The notes: a model not told the origin generated them from the sequence alone. DNA of 64,000 nt from Chitinophaga sp. Ak27 (GCF_012726295.1 NZ_JABAOB010000004.1:372001-436000), one strand, 5' to 3'. Positions 17,733-25,958 are shown, counted from the first letter of the stretch. A program made the numbers and translations.

Positions 17733-19508
17733 ATGAAAATACGCACCTGGCTGGCGTCCTTCAGCGCCTTGTTATTATGGGGAAACACTCTCCTGGCTCA
17801 ACTGCCACCAGTATTCGACAGCGGCCGCATGGCGACGGTACAAACCACCGCCACCGTACGACGTTACCTGTCTCCGGAAAAGATTACCTGGCAAACACCC
17901 AACGCTGGCGGCGCCACCATTACCAATGCAGCCCGTTTCCTGTTGCCCGGCAATGGCCAGGCCGATCTGGCCAATCAAAATATGTGTGTGCTGAAAAGTA
18001 CTGCCGCAGCCCATCCAGCCATCCTGTTTGATTTTGGAAAAGAACTCCATGGCGGCCTGCAACTGGTAACCGGCATGTATAAAAGCGGGAAACCCCTAAA
18101 GCTACGGGTGCGCTTTGGCGAATCGGTCAGTGAAGCGATGAGCGACATAGAACCTTCAAAAAATGCCACCAACGATCATGCGGTACGGGATATGGTGGTG
18201 GAAGTGCCCTGGTTGGGCAAACTGGAAGTGGGCAACACCGGCTTTCGTTTTGTGCGTATAGATTTGCTCGATGATAATGCAGAACTACAACTTAAAGAGG
18301 TGAGGGCCATTTTCGTATACCGCGATTTGCCCTACCTCGGCTCGTTCAAGTGCAGCGACGAGCTACTCAACAACATATGGCTGACCGGCGCCTATACTGT
18401 GCACCTCAATATGCAGGACTATCTGTGGGATGGTATTAAACGAGATCGCCTGGTATGGATAGGCGATATGCATCCCGAAACATCCACAATCAGCGCCGTA
18501 TTTGGGTATAATGACGTGGTGCCCCGCAGCCTCGATTTGTCGAGAGATATTACACCAATACCGCAGTATATGAACGGCATGGTGTCTTATTCTATGTGGT
18601 GGGTGCTGATCCAGCGCGACTGGTATCAACATACCGGTAACAAGGCGTACCTGCAACAGCAGGCCGCGTACCTGAAAGGACTGCTGGATCATTTATGTAA
18701 GAAAATCGATGCCAATAATAGTGAAGACCTGAACGATGGTACAAGGTTCCTTGACTGGCCTTCCAGTGAAAATAAACCCGGTATACATGCGGGCCTGCAG
18801 GCCATGATGATCATGACCCTCAAGGCGGGGGCTGATCTCAGCAAAGTGCTGAAAGATGACGCTGCTGTGCGGCAATGCGAAGCGGCTATTGCACGGCTGA
18901 AAAAAAATGTGCCGGATGCCAATGGTTCCAAGCAGGCAGCTGCTTTGCTGGCATTGGCGGGCCTGGTGCCGGCAGAAAAAATTAACCAGGAGATTTTATC
19001 CGTAGGAGGTGTAAAAGATTACTCCACATTTTACGGTTACTATATGCTGCAGGCAAAAGCTAAAGCCGGCGACTACCAGGGAGGGCTAAACGATATTCGC
19101 ACCTACTGGGGCGCTATGCTGAAGCTGGGCGCCACTACTTTCTGGGAAGATTTTAATATGGACTGGCTGCCCGGCGCTGCGCGCATCGATACCCTGTTGC
19201 AGCCGGGCCAAAAAGATATTCACGGCGATTATGGCGCTTACTGTTACAAGGGATTCCGCCATAGTTTATGCCATGGCTGGGCTTCCGGGCCTACACCCTG
19301 GTTAACAGAGCATATATTGGGTATTTCGGTGGTGGAACCCGGCTGCCGCGTGATCAGGGTAGTGCCTCACCTGGGAGACCTTACGTTTGCAGAAGGTACT
19401 TTCCCAACGCCCTACGGCGTGGTAAAGGTAAAGCATACACGCCTGGCAAACGGGAAAATTCAGTCAGATATTAAAGCGCCTGCCCAGGTGAAAATTATCC
19501 GGGAATAG
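17733..19508 (+). CDS. GH78-type alpha-L-rhamnosidase, short form
   Basis: A 591-residue secreted enzyme with signal peptide (LLLWGNTLLA). The N-terminal third is a beta-sandwich; the rest is an (alpha/alpha)6 six-hairpin domain with DGIKRDRLVWIGDMHPE, matching the acidic catalytic stretch of GH78, and a C-terminal beta domain. It is shorter than multi-domain GH78 enzymes of about 900 residues, so the additional N-terminal carbohydrate-binding modules are absent. It is the last gene of the rhamnose operon and is followed by a hairpin at 19535. Confidence 0.87.
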   Translation: MKIRTWLASFSALLLWGNTLLAQLPPVFDSGRMATVQTTATVRRYLSPEKITWQTPNAGGATITNAARFLLPGNGQADLANQNMCVLKSTAAAHPAILFDFGKELHGGLQLVTGMYKSGKPLKLRVRFGESVSEAMSDIEPSKNATNDHAVRDMVVEVPWLGKLEVGNTGFRFVRIDLLDDNAELQLKEVRAIFVYRDLPYLGSFKCSDELLNNIWLTGAYTVHLNMQDYLWDGIKRDRLVWIGDMHPETSTISAVFGYNDVVPRSLDLSRDITPIPQYMNGMVSYSMWWVLIQRDWYQHTGNKAYLQQQAAYLKGLLDHLCKKIDANNSEDLNDGTRFLDWPSSENKPGIHAGLQAMMIMTLKAGADLSKVLKDDAAVRQCEAAIARLKKNVPDANGSKQAAALLALAGLVPAEKINQEILSVGGVKDYSTFYGYYMLQAKAKAGDYQGGLNDIRTYWGAMLKLGATTFWEDFNMDWLPGAARIDTLLQPGQKDIHGDYGAYCYKGFRHSLCHGWASGPTPWLTEHILGISVVEPGCRVIRVVPHLGDLTFAEGTFPTPYGVVKVKHTRLANGKIQSDIKAPAQVKIIRE

Positions 19509-19534
19509 GAGGGAATGCAGGAAACCCTTTTCAT

Positions 19535-19562
19535 CGGCTCCGGAACATCTGGAGCCGGTTTA
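19535..19562 (+). terminator. Hairpin after the rhamnosidase operon
   Basis: CGGCTCC (19535-19541) pairs with GGAGCCG (19551-19557), followed by GTTTATT. It is a weak but plausible terminator between the plus-strand operon and the convergent MarR gene. Confidence 0.5.
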
Positions 19563-19597
19563 TTCCCGGTTACTAACGTCAACGTATATATTAAAAA

Positions 19598-20050
19598 TTA
19601 CTGTTGTAACAGCTGGCGTAGCTTTTTATTAAATTCGCTGGTCTTGCTGCCCAGAGGAGCAAAGAAATCGGCATCAAACTGCTCCACCACTTTGATGGCC
19701 TGCCGGGTGATCTTTTCACCGTTGGCCGTCAATGCTACGGTTTTAGCCCGGGTGTCTGTGGCATGTTCCCTTCTCTCCAGCAGGCCTTTTGTTTGCAGGG
19801 TGCGCAACACTGTGGAAGTTGTCATCGGATCTATCTTGGAGTGGGCAGAGAGCAGGATCTGTGTCACTGGCTCGTTTTGCCGGGTAAGCCACAGGGTACT
19901 GGCCAGCAGTACAAACTGCGAATGAGTTAGATCATATTTCTCGAGCGCCTTGCGGATTTCCCGTTGCCATAAACTGGTTACCTGCCACAGCAGAAACCCC
20001 GGACTCTCTTCCGCTTCGGTTACACTAAATGGATTGTCTTCTTTCTTCAT
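19598..20050 (-). CDS. MarR-family transcriptional regulator
   Basis: A 150-residue winged helix-turn-helix protein. The recognition region is SKIDPMTTSTVLRTLQTKGLLERREHATDTRAK, with the wing at ERREHATDTRAKTV. It sits 23 bp downstream of the SRPBCC gene on the same strand, so the pair is probably one operon and may be autoregulated through the palindrome at 20541-20554. The ligand is unknown. Confidence 0.88.
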   Translation of the reverse strand: MKKEDNPFSVTEAEESPGFLLWQVTSLWQREIRKALEKYDLTHSQFVLLASTLWLTRQNEPVTQILLSAHSKIDPMTTSTVLRTLQTKGLLERREHATDTRAKTVALTANGEKITRQAIKVVEQFDADFFAPLGSKTSEFNKKLRQLLQQ

Positions 20051-20073
20051 CGCCCATTTTTTTGCAAAAGTAA

Positions 20074-20493
20074 TTATAGTTTGCTCGCTACCTGGATTTG
20101 ATTTTCCATATCAGCAGGTAAACCGTTCACAATATCCTGCGCTACTATCTTCTTCCATAAAAATCCAAGGGCGCCGGATACCGTCATTGTAGTGGTGATT
20201 TTCAACCCCTCCTGTGTTTCTTCAAAGGTATGCTCACCGTACATTTTAGCCAGTGGAAAGCGGGTGAGGTCTACAAACTTTTTATTAGGAACGATGTCAA
20301 ATAACTCAATTTTCACTTTGGGGCCATTTTTGGGTTTAAGCAGGAAATGGTTGCCCTTTTCAAATTTTCCATCCAGTCGGGCATATTCAATACCGTTATC
20401 CCAGGTATGCCAGTTGTTAACGTCGGCAAAAAGTTTCCACATTTGTTCTTTGGTAGCGGCTTTGGTGACGATAGTATGAGATTGTGACCACAT
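20074..20493 (-). CDS. SRPBCC/START-like hydrophobic-ligand-binding protein
   Basis: A 139-residue polyketide-cyclase/dehydrase-like protein. It starts with WSQSHTIVTKAATKEQMWKLFADVNNW, the usual first strand and helices of this fold, and ends in a long C-terminal helix. No catalytic residue can be assigned. It is the first gene of a two-gene unit with the MarR regulator. Confidence 0.78.
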   Translation of the reverse strand: MWSQSHTIVTKAATKEQMWKLFADVNNWHTWDNGIEYARLDGKFEKGNHFLLKPKNGPKVKIELFDIVPNKKFVDLTRFPLAKMYGEHTFEETQEGLKITTTMTVSGALGFLWKKIVAQDIVNGLPADMENQIQVASKL

Positions 20494-20540
20494 GATAGTA
20501 ATGTTTTTGATGTGAGTAATATTTTATAAGTGCAAATATA

Positions 20541-20554
20541 ATAAGTGTACTTAT
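20541..20554 (-). promoter_or_regulatory. ATAAGT-GT-ACTTAT palindrome upstream of the SRPBCC/MarR operon
   Basis: A perfect 6+6 inverted repeat with a 2-bp centre, 48-61 bp before the start at 20493, in AT-rich promoter DNA. Size and position fit a MarR dimer operator. Confidence 0.5.
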
Positions 20555-20596
20555 AATAACAAAACATATTTTATCATGATAATTTAATGTTGTTTT

Positions 20597-21955
20597 TTAG
20601 ACTGCCGGGTGTTGCCAGGGCGACCGGTAGGGGCGTTGTAACAAAGCCGTGGCGGCCGGATCGCCGGTAATAATCCGTTGCTGCGGGTTGTATACTACGG
20701 GGCGTCCCAGTTGCATGGATATATTGGCGAGAATACAGCTGGCCGTGGAAATATGTCCTTCTTCGATATCCGCCACGGGGCGTCCGCCATTTTTAATGGC
20801 GCCCAGGAAGTTGAGCATATGCAGGCGCGTAGCGGGAGCTGCATTTAATTCAATAGCCGGTTCGGTCAGGTCTTCCGGGTATTTTTCCTTTTCGTATACT
20901 ACATCTTTATGAATAGGAGTGCCATTGTCGGCAGGTATGAAATCGTAAGACATGGTGCTGGCAGCCAGCGTTCCTTTTTCTCCATATAATTTAAATGCCC
21001 ACGGGTATTTTGGATCTGCCGGCGTGCCCCAGGTACGGTGCTGCCACACGCAGTTCAGTTCTTCGTATTCAAAGATGGCCGACTGGGTATCGGAGATATT
21101 CGATTTTCCTTCTTTCTGCACATAGATACCGCCGGTAGAACTGATGCGCTTGGGCCAGCCCAGTTGCAGCATCCAGCGCACGGTATCAAACATATGAATA
21201 CACATATCGCCCATAATGCCATTGCCGTATTCCATAAAAGTACGCCACCAGCGTACATGGGGGAGGCCGTCGTAAGGGCGCAGGGGAGCGGGGCCTGTCC
21301 ACATCTCGTAGTCAAAATAATCAGGTACCGCCTGCACCGGAGGGTTACCGTTATTGCGCATATGATAGTAGCAGCACATTTCTACATGGGATATTTTGCC
21401 CAGCAGGCCTGCGTCTACGATATTCTTTTTTGCATCTATCAGGTGGGGAGTACTTTTCCGCTGGGTACCTACCTGCACTACCTTACCATATTTGCGTGCG
21501 GCTGCTACCATGGCTTCGCCTTCGATCACATCTACGCTGATCGGTTTCTGTACATATACATTGGCGCCAGCTTCCAGCGCAGCAATGGTTTGCAGGGCGT
21601 GCCAGTGGTCGGGTGTTCCTATTAGTACAATGTCCAGCTCATTTTCAGACAGGAGCTTTCGATAGTCGTTATACAGCCTCGGCGTTTCATGGGAAACCTG
21701 TCGTTGGCGTACCATATCAGCAGCCGCCTGCAGCATGTTTTTGTCAACATCGCATAAGGCGATCACTTTCACCGGCGCTACCTGTATAAGCCGGAAAAGG
21801 TCGCTCTTGCCATACCAACCGGTACCGATCAGCGCCACCCGCAAAGGCTTGTCAGGATAAATGAAATCGAGCGCGCTGGCGCCTATAGCGGAAAGTGCGA
21901 GGGTAGCCGTAGCTCCTTTTAAAAAACGACGGCGATTGATGTTAAAATGGTACAT
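20597..21955 (-). CDS. Tat-exported Gfo/Idh/MocA-family oxidoreductase
   Basis: A 452-residue protein from the ATG at 21955. The frame is open to 22147 but that would run into the ohrR gene. The N-terminus NINRRRFLKGATATLALSA is a twin-arginine signal. The Rossmann motif is ALIGTGWYGKSD, followed by ALCDVD and the VQKPISVD motif (the EKP motif with Gln in place of Glu). Exported members act on sugars or sugar glycosides in the periplasm. It is a single gene, not clearly linked to the rhamnose locus. The substrate is unknown. Confidence 0.9.
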   Translation of the reverse strand: MYHFNINRRRFLKGATATLALSAIGASALDFIYPDKPLRVALIGTGWYGKSDLFRLIQVAPVKVIALCDVDKNMLQAAADMVRQRQVSHETPRLYNDYRKLLSENELDIVLIGTPDHWHALQTIAALEAGANVYVQKPISVDVIEGEAMVAAARKYGKVVQVGTQRKSTPHLIDAKKNIVDAGLLGKISHVEMCCYYHMRNNGNPPVQAVPDYFDYEMWTGPAPLRPYDGLPHVRWWRTFMEYGNGIMGDMCIHMFDTVRWMLQLGWPKRISSTGGIYVQKEGKSNISDTQSAIFEYEELNCVWQHRTWGTPADPKYPWAFKLYGEKGTLAASTMSYDFIPADNGTPIHKDVVYEKEKYPEDLTEPAIELNAAPATRLHMLNFLGAIKNGGRPVADIEEGHISTASCILANISMQLGRPVVYNPQQRIITGDPAATALLQRPYRSPWQHPAV

Positions 21956-22062
21956 AGCGTGGAAGTAGTTAAAAGTGGGTAAAGCATTCTTTCGCGTACA
22001 AAATAGGTTCAGTAAGAAAGATAATAGATTATGCGAAAAAATGCCAGCTATGCAAAAAAAAA

Positions 22063-22491
22063 CTATGCTTCCTGGTTCCGTTGCAGGATGTCGTTGATCA
22101 TAGGTTTCAGGGTCTGATATTCTTCCGGGGTGAATCCCATACTGCAACTGATTTTTTCGGGGATATCTGCCGCCCGGGCTTTCAGCTCCGTTCCGGCTGC
22201 GGTTAACTGGATGTTCACGATCCGCTCGTCCGTTTTGCTCCGAGCCCGTTTAATCAGTCTTTTGCTTTCCAGTCTCTTTAACAACGGCGTGAGGGTCCCG
22301 GAATCGAGCATTAGCAATTTTCCCAGCGCTTTCACCGATAACGTTTCATGTTCCCACAGCGATAACATTACCAGGTATTGGGGATACGTAAGGTCTATCG
22401 CATTTAAAAAAGGCTGGTAATGCGAGGTTACCAGCCTTGATAATGCGTAAAACGAAAAGCAAAGCTGATTGGATAATTTCAGTTGTTTCAA
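22063..22491 (-). CDS. ohrR: OhrR-type MarR-family organic-peroxide sensor
   Basis: A 142-residue MarR protein with the OhrR signature LSNQLCFSFYALSR; Cys11 matches the reactive N-terminal Cys of OhrR. No ATG or GTG fits this N-terminus, and the frame opens with TTG at 22489-22491, which I take as the start codon. It is 24 bp downstream of the PfpI-like gene in an ohr-PfpI-ohrR order. It probably represses the set until oxidised by an organic hydroperoxide. Only one Cys of the pair needed for a 2-Cys sensor is evident. Confidence 0.87.
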   Translation of the reverse strand: MKQLKLSNQLCFSFYALSRLVTSHYQPFLNAIDLTYPQYLVMLSLWEHETLSVKALGKLLMLDSGTLTPLLKRLESKRLIKRARSKTDERIVNIQLTAAGTELKARAADIPEKISCSMGFTPEEYQTLKPMINDILQRNQEA

Positions 22492-22515
22492 TTGACTTGA
22501 TTTAACAACGCAAAG

Positions 22516-23193
22516 CTAAGCTAATGTTTCAATTAATATTTTAGCCACTTCCTCAGAAGATGCCGGATTTTGCCCGGTGATCAATAAGCCGTCTTTCAGG
22601 GCATAAGGGTGCCAGTCAGGCCCCTTGCTGTAAAAGCCACCTAACTTTTTCAATTCATCTTCCAAGAGGAACGGCACTACACTGGTGAGCTGTACCGCCT
22701 CTTCTTCTGCATTACTAAAGCCGGTCACTTCCTTACCTTTTACCAAAGGCTCGCCGTTGGGACCTTTTACCTTTAGCAGTGCTCCGGGAGCATGGCAAAC
22801 AAAGGCTACTGGTTTATTTTGACGATAGAAGGCTTCTATCAGGGAAACAGAGCCGGGGTCATTGGCCAGGTCCCACAACGGGCCATGACCGCCGGGATAG
22901 AACACCGCGTCATAGTCTGCCGCATCCACTTCATTCAGCTTTACGGTATGTGCCAGCTTTTCCTGCAAGGCAGCGTCCCGCTTAAAGCGCTCGGTGGCAG
23001 CGGTTTGAAATTCGGCCAGCTCACTCTTCGGATCTATGGGTGGCTGACCACCTTTCGGAGAAGCCAGGGTGATTTCTACCCCCGCATCTGCCAGCACATA
23101 GTAAGGGGCGGCAAACTCCTCTACCCAAAAACCGGTCTTATGACCAGTATTGCCTAACTCGCTGTGCGAGGTCAATACAATAAGTACCTGCAT
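22516..23193 (-). CDS. DJ-1/PfpI-family protein, Hsp31-like
   Basis: A 225-residue type 1 glutamine-amidotransferase-fold protein. The nucleophile elbow is AFVCHAPGAL with Cys133 and His134, and the partner acidic residue is in WVEEFAAPYY (Glu25/Glu26). This matches Hsp31/glyoxalase III-like enzymes that act on methylglyoxal and electrophile damage. Its place between ohr and ohrR, with gaps of 10 and 24 bp, puts it in the peroxide-stress operon. Confidence 0.88.
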   Translation of the reverse strand: MQVLIVLTSHSELGNTGHKTGFWVEEFAAPYYVLADAGVEITLASPKGGQPPIDPKSELAEFQTAATERFKRDAALQEKLAHTVKLNEVDAADYDAVFYPGGHGPLWDLANDPGSVSLIEAFYRQNKPVAFVCHAPGALLKVKGPNGEPLVKGKEVTGFSNAEEEAVQLTSVVPFLLEDELKKLGGFYSKGPDWHPYALKDGLLITGQNPASSEEVAKILIETLA

Positions 23194-23203
23194 ATAATCT
23201 GGT

Positions 23204-23629
23204 TTATATCAGCGCTAATTCAACGTTTATATTACCACGGGTTGCCCGGGAATAAGGACATACCTGGTGCGCCTTTTCTATCAGTGACTGTGCCAGCTCA
23301 CGGTCTGTATCCGGGATGGCTACTTCCAGTTTTACGGCCAGGCCATAATTCCCCGCTTCATCTTTTCCTAAACTAACTGCGGCAGTTACCCGGGTAGTAC
23401 CGGTACGTACCTTTTCTGTTCTGATCACCAGGTTCAGCGCGCCGTCGAAACAAGCGGCATAGCCTGCAGCAAATAATTGTTCAGGATTGGTGTAAGCGCC
23501 GCCGCTGCCACCCATTTCCTTTGGTATGCGAACATCCAGGTCCAATACCCCGTCGGAAGAGGTTACATGTCCATTCCTGCCACCCACTACGGTGGCGTGT
23601 GCTGTGTATATACTTTCAAATGTGGCCAT
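23204..23629 (-). CDS. ohr: Organic hydroperoxide resistance protein Ohr
   Basis: A 141-residue OsmC/Ohr-fold protein with both catalytic cysteines in their usual contexts: AACFDGAL (Cys60) and VCPYSRATRGN (Cys124). It reduces organic hydroperoxides using lipoylated protein thiols. It is the first gene of a three-gene operon and is preceded by the AATTGT-AC-ACAATT palindrome. The length is standard. Confidence 0.93.
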   Translation of the reverse strand: MATFESIYTAHATVVGGRNGHVTSSDGVLDLDVRIPKEMGGSGGAYTNPEQLFAAGYAACFDGALNLVIRTEKVRTGTTRVTAAVSLGKDEAGNYGLAVKLEVAIPDTDRELAQSLIEKAHQVCPYSRATRGNINVELALI

Positions 23630-23643
23630 AAAATATTTTATTT

Positions 23644-23671
23644 ATTGTGTAAAATTAAATTGTACACAATT
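23644..23671 (-). promoter_or_regulatory. Candidate OhrR operator upstream of ohr
   Basis: AATTGT-AC-ACAATT (23658-23671) is a perfect dyad close to the TACAATT/AATTGTA sequences known for OhrR. A second overlapping dyad is ATTGTGTA (23644-23651) with TACACAAT (23663-23670). The site is 15-42 bp before the ohr start codon. Confidence 0.6.
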
Positions 23672-23793
23672 GAATTCCAAATTAATTTTATGGCCACCTG
23701 TTATGTTTAACAAATAAATGCCCGGGAGTGTTGAAAAAAATGTCTTTTCCTCCTTCTCCCAAAAAAAAATGTGGCGAAGTCGTAAATATTCTT

Positions 23794-23818
23794 TTACTTT
23801 GCGTCATAATGACGTAAA
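23794..23818 (+). promoter_or_regulatory. Promoter and palindrome of the ADP-ribose module
   Basis: TTACTTTG (23794-23801, 7 of 8 bases of TAnnTTTG) runs into the near-perfect dyad TTTGCGTCAT-A-ATGACGTAAA (23798-23818, one mismatched pair), which would cover the transcription start. This suggests repression by a dimeric regulator that is not encoded next to it. Confidence 0.5.
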
Positions 23819-23903
23819 CAAGTGATTGAACCCTCAGCTGTACTATGGAATTATGTTAACCCCCGGCATTATTCCAACAACCCTGCTGAAAAACTACAAC
23901 CAC

Positions 23904-24767
23904 ATGAACAAGAGCAAAAGAATAGCCACGGCTTACGAAACGCTGGATATAATGGACAAAGGCTGTTACCGGAATCAACACAACCACCTCATTGATATAA
24001 GCGCAGCGCTGCAATACAGCGTGGCCAACACGATACATTATAAACCCGGAGATTTTGATATCGTATTCATACAAAGAGATCAGCAGTTAAAAGATCAGCC
24101 GGCAACACCGCTTCGTATAACCGTTACCGGTGAAACCACGTTTGCCGCCGCATATCGACTGATCGTAAAAGAAGGTATCTCCGACGTATGCTGCCTGAAC
24201 TTTGCATCGGCTAAAAATCCCGGCGGAGGTTTTCTGGGTGGTGCACAAGCCCAGGAAGAAGCGCTGTCCAGAGCCAGCGGCCTGTATGCCAGCCTCAAAT
24301 CCAAGCCTCAAATGTATACGGCCAACAGGTTGACCCACACCTGCCTGTATACCGACAATATGATCTATTCCCCGCTGGTACCTGTGTTCAGGAACGATCG
24401 CGATGAGTTGCTGGACGAAGCCTACTCTGTATCCATCATCACCGCCCCGGCCGTGAATGCGGGCGCCATCAGCAACAATGAACCTGGTCGCCTTAAAGAT
24501 ATGGAAGCCGTGATGCTGGCAAGGATCGAAAAACTATTATCTGTTGCGGTAGCCAACAAACAAACTACCCTGATATTGGGAGCGTGGGGATGTGGCGTTT
24601 TCAGAAACAACCCGGCCGATATCGCCCGTTGGCTGGCACATCATATCTGCCACAACGAAGTATTCCAACACGCCTTCACAAACATTGTATTTGCCGTGTA
24701 TGATACTTCAGAGAAACAGCATAACCGTAACGCATTTAACAACGAATTTCAACATCATGCAGTATAA
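23904..24767 (+). CDS. Bacterial PARG-like macrodomain protein (TIGR02452 type)
   Basis: A 287-residue protein from the ATG at 23904 (MNKSKRIATAYETLDIM, the usual family start); a TTG at 23826 and an ATG at 23853 lie in frame upstream. It has the poly(ADP-ribose) glycohydrolase signature: GGG at 107-109, then seven residues, then QEE at 117-119 (NPGGGF to QAQEEAL). Such enzymes remove or cleave ADP-ribose on proteins or nucleic acids. It is first in an operon with NADAR and KptA; its stop overlaps the next start by 11 bp. Confidence 0.88.
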   Translation: MNKSKRIATAYETLDIMDKGCYRNQHNHLIDISAALQYSVANTIHYKPGDFDIVFIQRDQQLKDQPATPLRITVTGETTFAAAYRLIVKEGISDVCCLNFASAKNPGGGFLGGAQAQEEALSRASGLYASLKSKPQMYTANRLTHTCLYTDNMIYSPLVPVFRNDRDELLDEAYSVSIITAPAVNAGAISNNEPGRLKDMEAVMLARIEKLLSVAVANKQTTLILGAWGCGVFRNNPADIARWLAHHICHNEVFQHAFTNIVFAVYDTSEKQHNRNAFNNEFQHHAV

Positions 24768-25302
24768 TAACGAATGGCTGTTAGCCAGGTATGAAGCGAA
24801 AGAGCGATTAAAATTTGTTTTCTTCTGGAAGCCACTAGTGGCGCCAAACGGACAAATTACCGCCTCCTGCCTTGGACAGTGGTGGAAAAGCAATTTTACC
24901 GTAGACGGTATTACCTATAAAACGGCGGAACATTGGATGATGGCGGGAAAAGCCCGTCTCTTTAATGACCCCGTTACACTGGAAAAGATATTGCAGGCGA
25001 CTGCTCCCGCGGAGGTCAAGAAACTGGGACAACAGGTGAAAAATTTTGACCAGCCTACCTGGAACGCCCATAAATTTGATATAGTGGTTACCGGTAACTA
25101 TCATAAGTTTTCACAGGACCCCGCATTGAAAAAATTTTTACTTAACACGCAGGAACGTATATTGGTAGAAGCCAGCCCCATGGATCGTATCTGGGGAATA
25201 GGCATGGCGGAAACCCACGAACATGCGGAAAATCCTAGCCTGTGGCGCGGCGAAAACCTATTAGGTTACGCGCTCATGACGGTACGGGATCAATTGAAAT
25301 AA
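24757..25302 (+). CDS. NADAR-family ADP-ribose-processing N-glycosidase
   Basis: A 181-residue protein from the ATG at 24757, which overlaps the previous stop (24765-24767) and implies coupled translation. It shows the NADAR/YbiA-like motifs FVFFWKP, TYKTAEHWMMAGKA and EASPMDRIWGIG. Family members cleave N-glycosidic bonds of riboflavin intermediates or, in recent work, remove ADP-ribose from guanine bases. Neighbours that also handle ADP-ribose favour the second role. A Cys/Glu/Asp-based catalytic site is not proven from sequence. Confidence 0.88.
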   Translation: MQYNNEWLLARYEAKERLKFVFFWKPLVAPNGQITASCLGQWWKSNFTVDGITYKTAEHWMMAGKARLFNDPVTLEKILQATAPAEVKKLGQQVKNFDQPTWNAHKFDIVVTGNYHKFSQDPALKKFLLNTQERILVEASPMDRIWGIGMAETHEHAENPSLWRGENLLGYALMTVRDQLK

Positions 25303-25304
25303 AC

Positions 25305-25841
25305 ATGACACCAAAAGCTATCAGCAAATTGCTGAGTCTTATTCTCCGGCATAACCCGGACAAAGTACAACTACCGCTCGATGCCCATGGCTGGGCCGAT
25401 GTAGCTACTTTACTGCAACAATGTAAAGCACATGGATTCCACTTCTCAAGCACCGAGCTGGAATCGATGGTGGCTGAAAACGATAAACAACGCTTCGCGT
25501 TCAACGAAGATAAAACCAGGATCAGGGCCAGCCAGGGACATTCGCTTTCGCTGAATATTTCCCTGGATCTGCCCCCGGCTACACCGCCGGAATACCTCTA
25601 TCATGGTACAGTAGGTAAATTCGTGCAACAGATCAGGAACACCGGCATACAGAAGATTAGCCGCCAACATGTACACTTGTCGGAAGACTTGGGTACCGCC
25701 CGGAAAGTAGGCAGCAGGAGAGGCTTACCGCTTATCCTTACCATACACAGTGGGCAAATGCATCGCGATGGTTGGGTGTTTTACCTGTCGGCCAATGGGG
25801 TATGGCTCACGGATGAAGTACCACCCAAATATATTCAGTAA
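25305..25841 (+). CDS. kptA: RNA 2'-phosphotransferase Tpt1/KptA
   Basis: A 178-residue protein from the ATG at 25305, two bases after the NADAR stop. Signature segments are LSLILRHNP (Arg15, His16), IRASQGHS (Arg74, His79) and YHGT (His100), matching the Arg/His set that binds NAD+ and the 2'-phosphate. Tpt1 transfers an internal RNA 2'-phosphate to NAD+, giving ADP-ribose 1'',2''-cyclic phosphate; some members also ADP-ribosylate nucleic-acid ends. Bacteria lack the classical tRNA-splicing substrate, so its role here is open. Confidence 0.92.
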   Translation: MTPKAISKLLSLILRHNPDKVQLPLDAHGWADVATLLQQCKAHGFHFSSTELESMVAENDKQRFAFNEDKTRIRASQGHSLSLNISLDLPPATPPEYLYHGTVGKFVQQIRNTGIQKISRQHVHLSEDLGTARKVGSRRGLPLILTIHSGQMHRDGWVFYLSANGVWLTDEVPPKYIQ

Positions 25842-25894
25842 TGCCAGCTTTATCGCCATGGAAGCGATTTAGCTCCCTATTGAAATTGTCTTGA

Positions 25895-25930
25895 AAAGTC
25901 TCTCCCGTTACAGGAGAGACTTTATTATTT
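25895..25930 (+). terminator. Terminator of the ADP-ribose module
   Basis: AAAGTCTCTCC (25895-25905) pairs with GGAGAGACTTT (25913-25923) over a 7-nt loop and is followed by ATTATTT. It separates kptA from map. Confidence 0.75.
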
Positions 25931-25958
25931 AATTAATCAGTACTTTTAAATAAAAAAT

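Noticed and set aside
21956..22147. N-terminal extension of the Gfo/Idh/MocA ORF up to 22147
   Set aside because: It overlaps ohrR and delays the twin-arginine signal; the ATG at 21955 places the signal at the N-terminus.
23798..23818. Assigning the CGTCAT palindrome to an NrtR-type NAD regulator
   Set aside because: The core has a GTC/GAC symmetry seen in some NrtR sites, but no such regulator is in the window and the match cannot be tested here.
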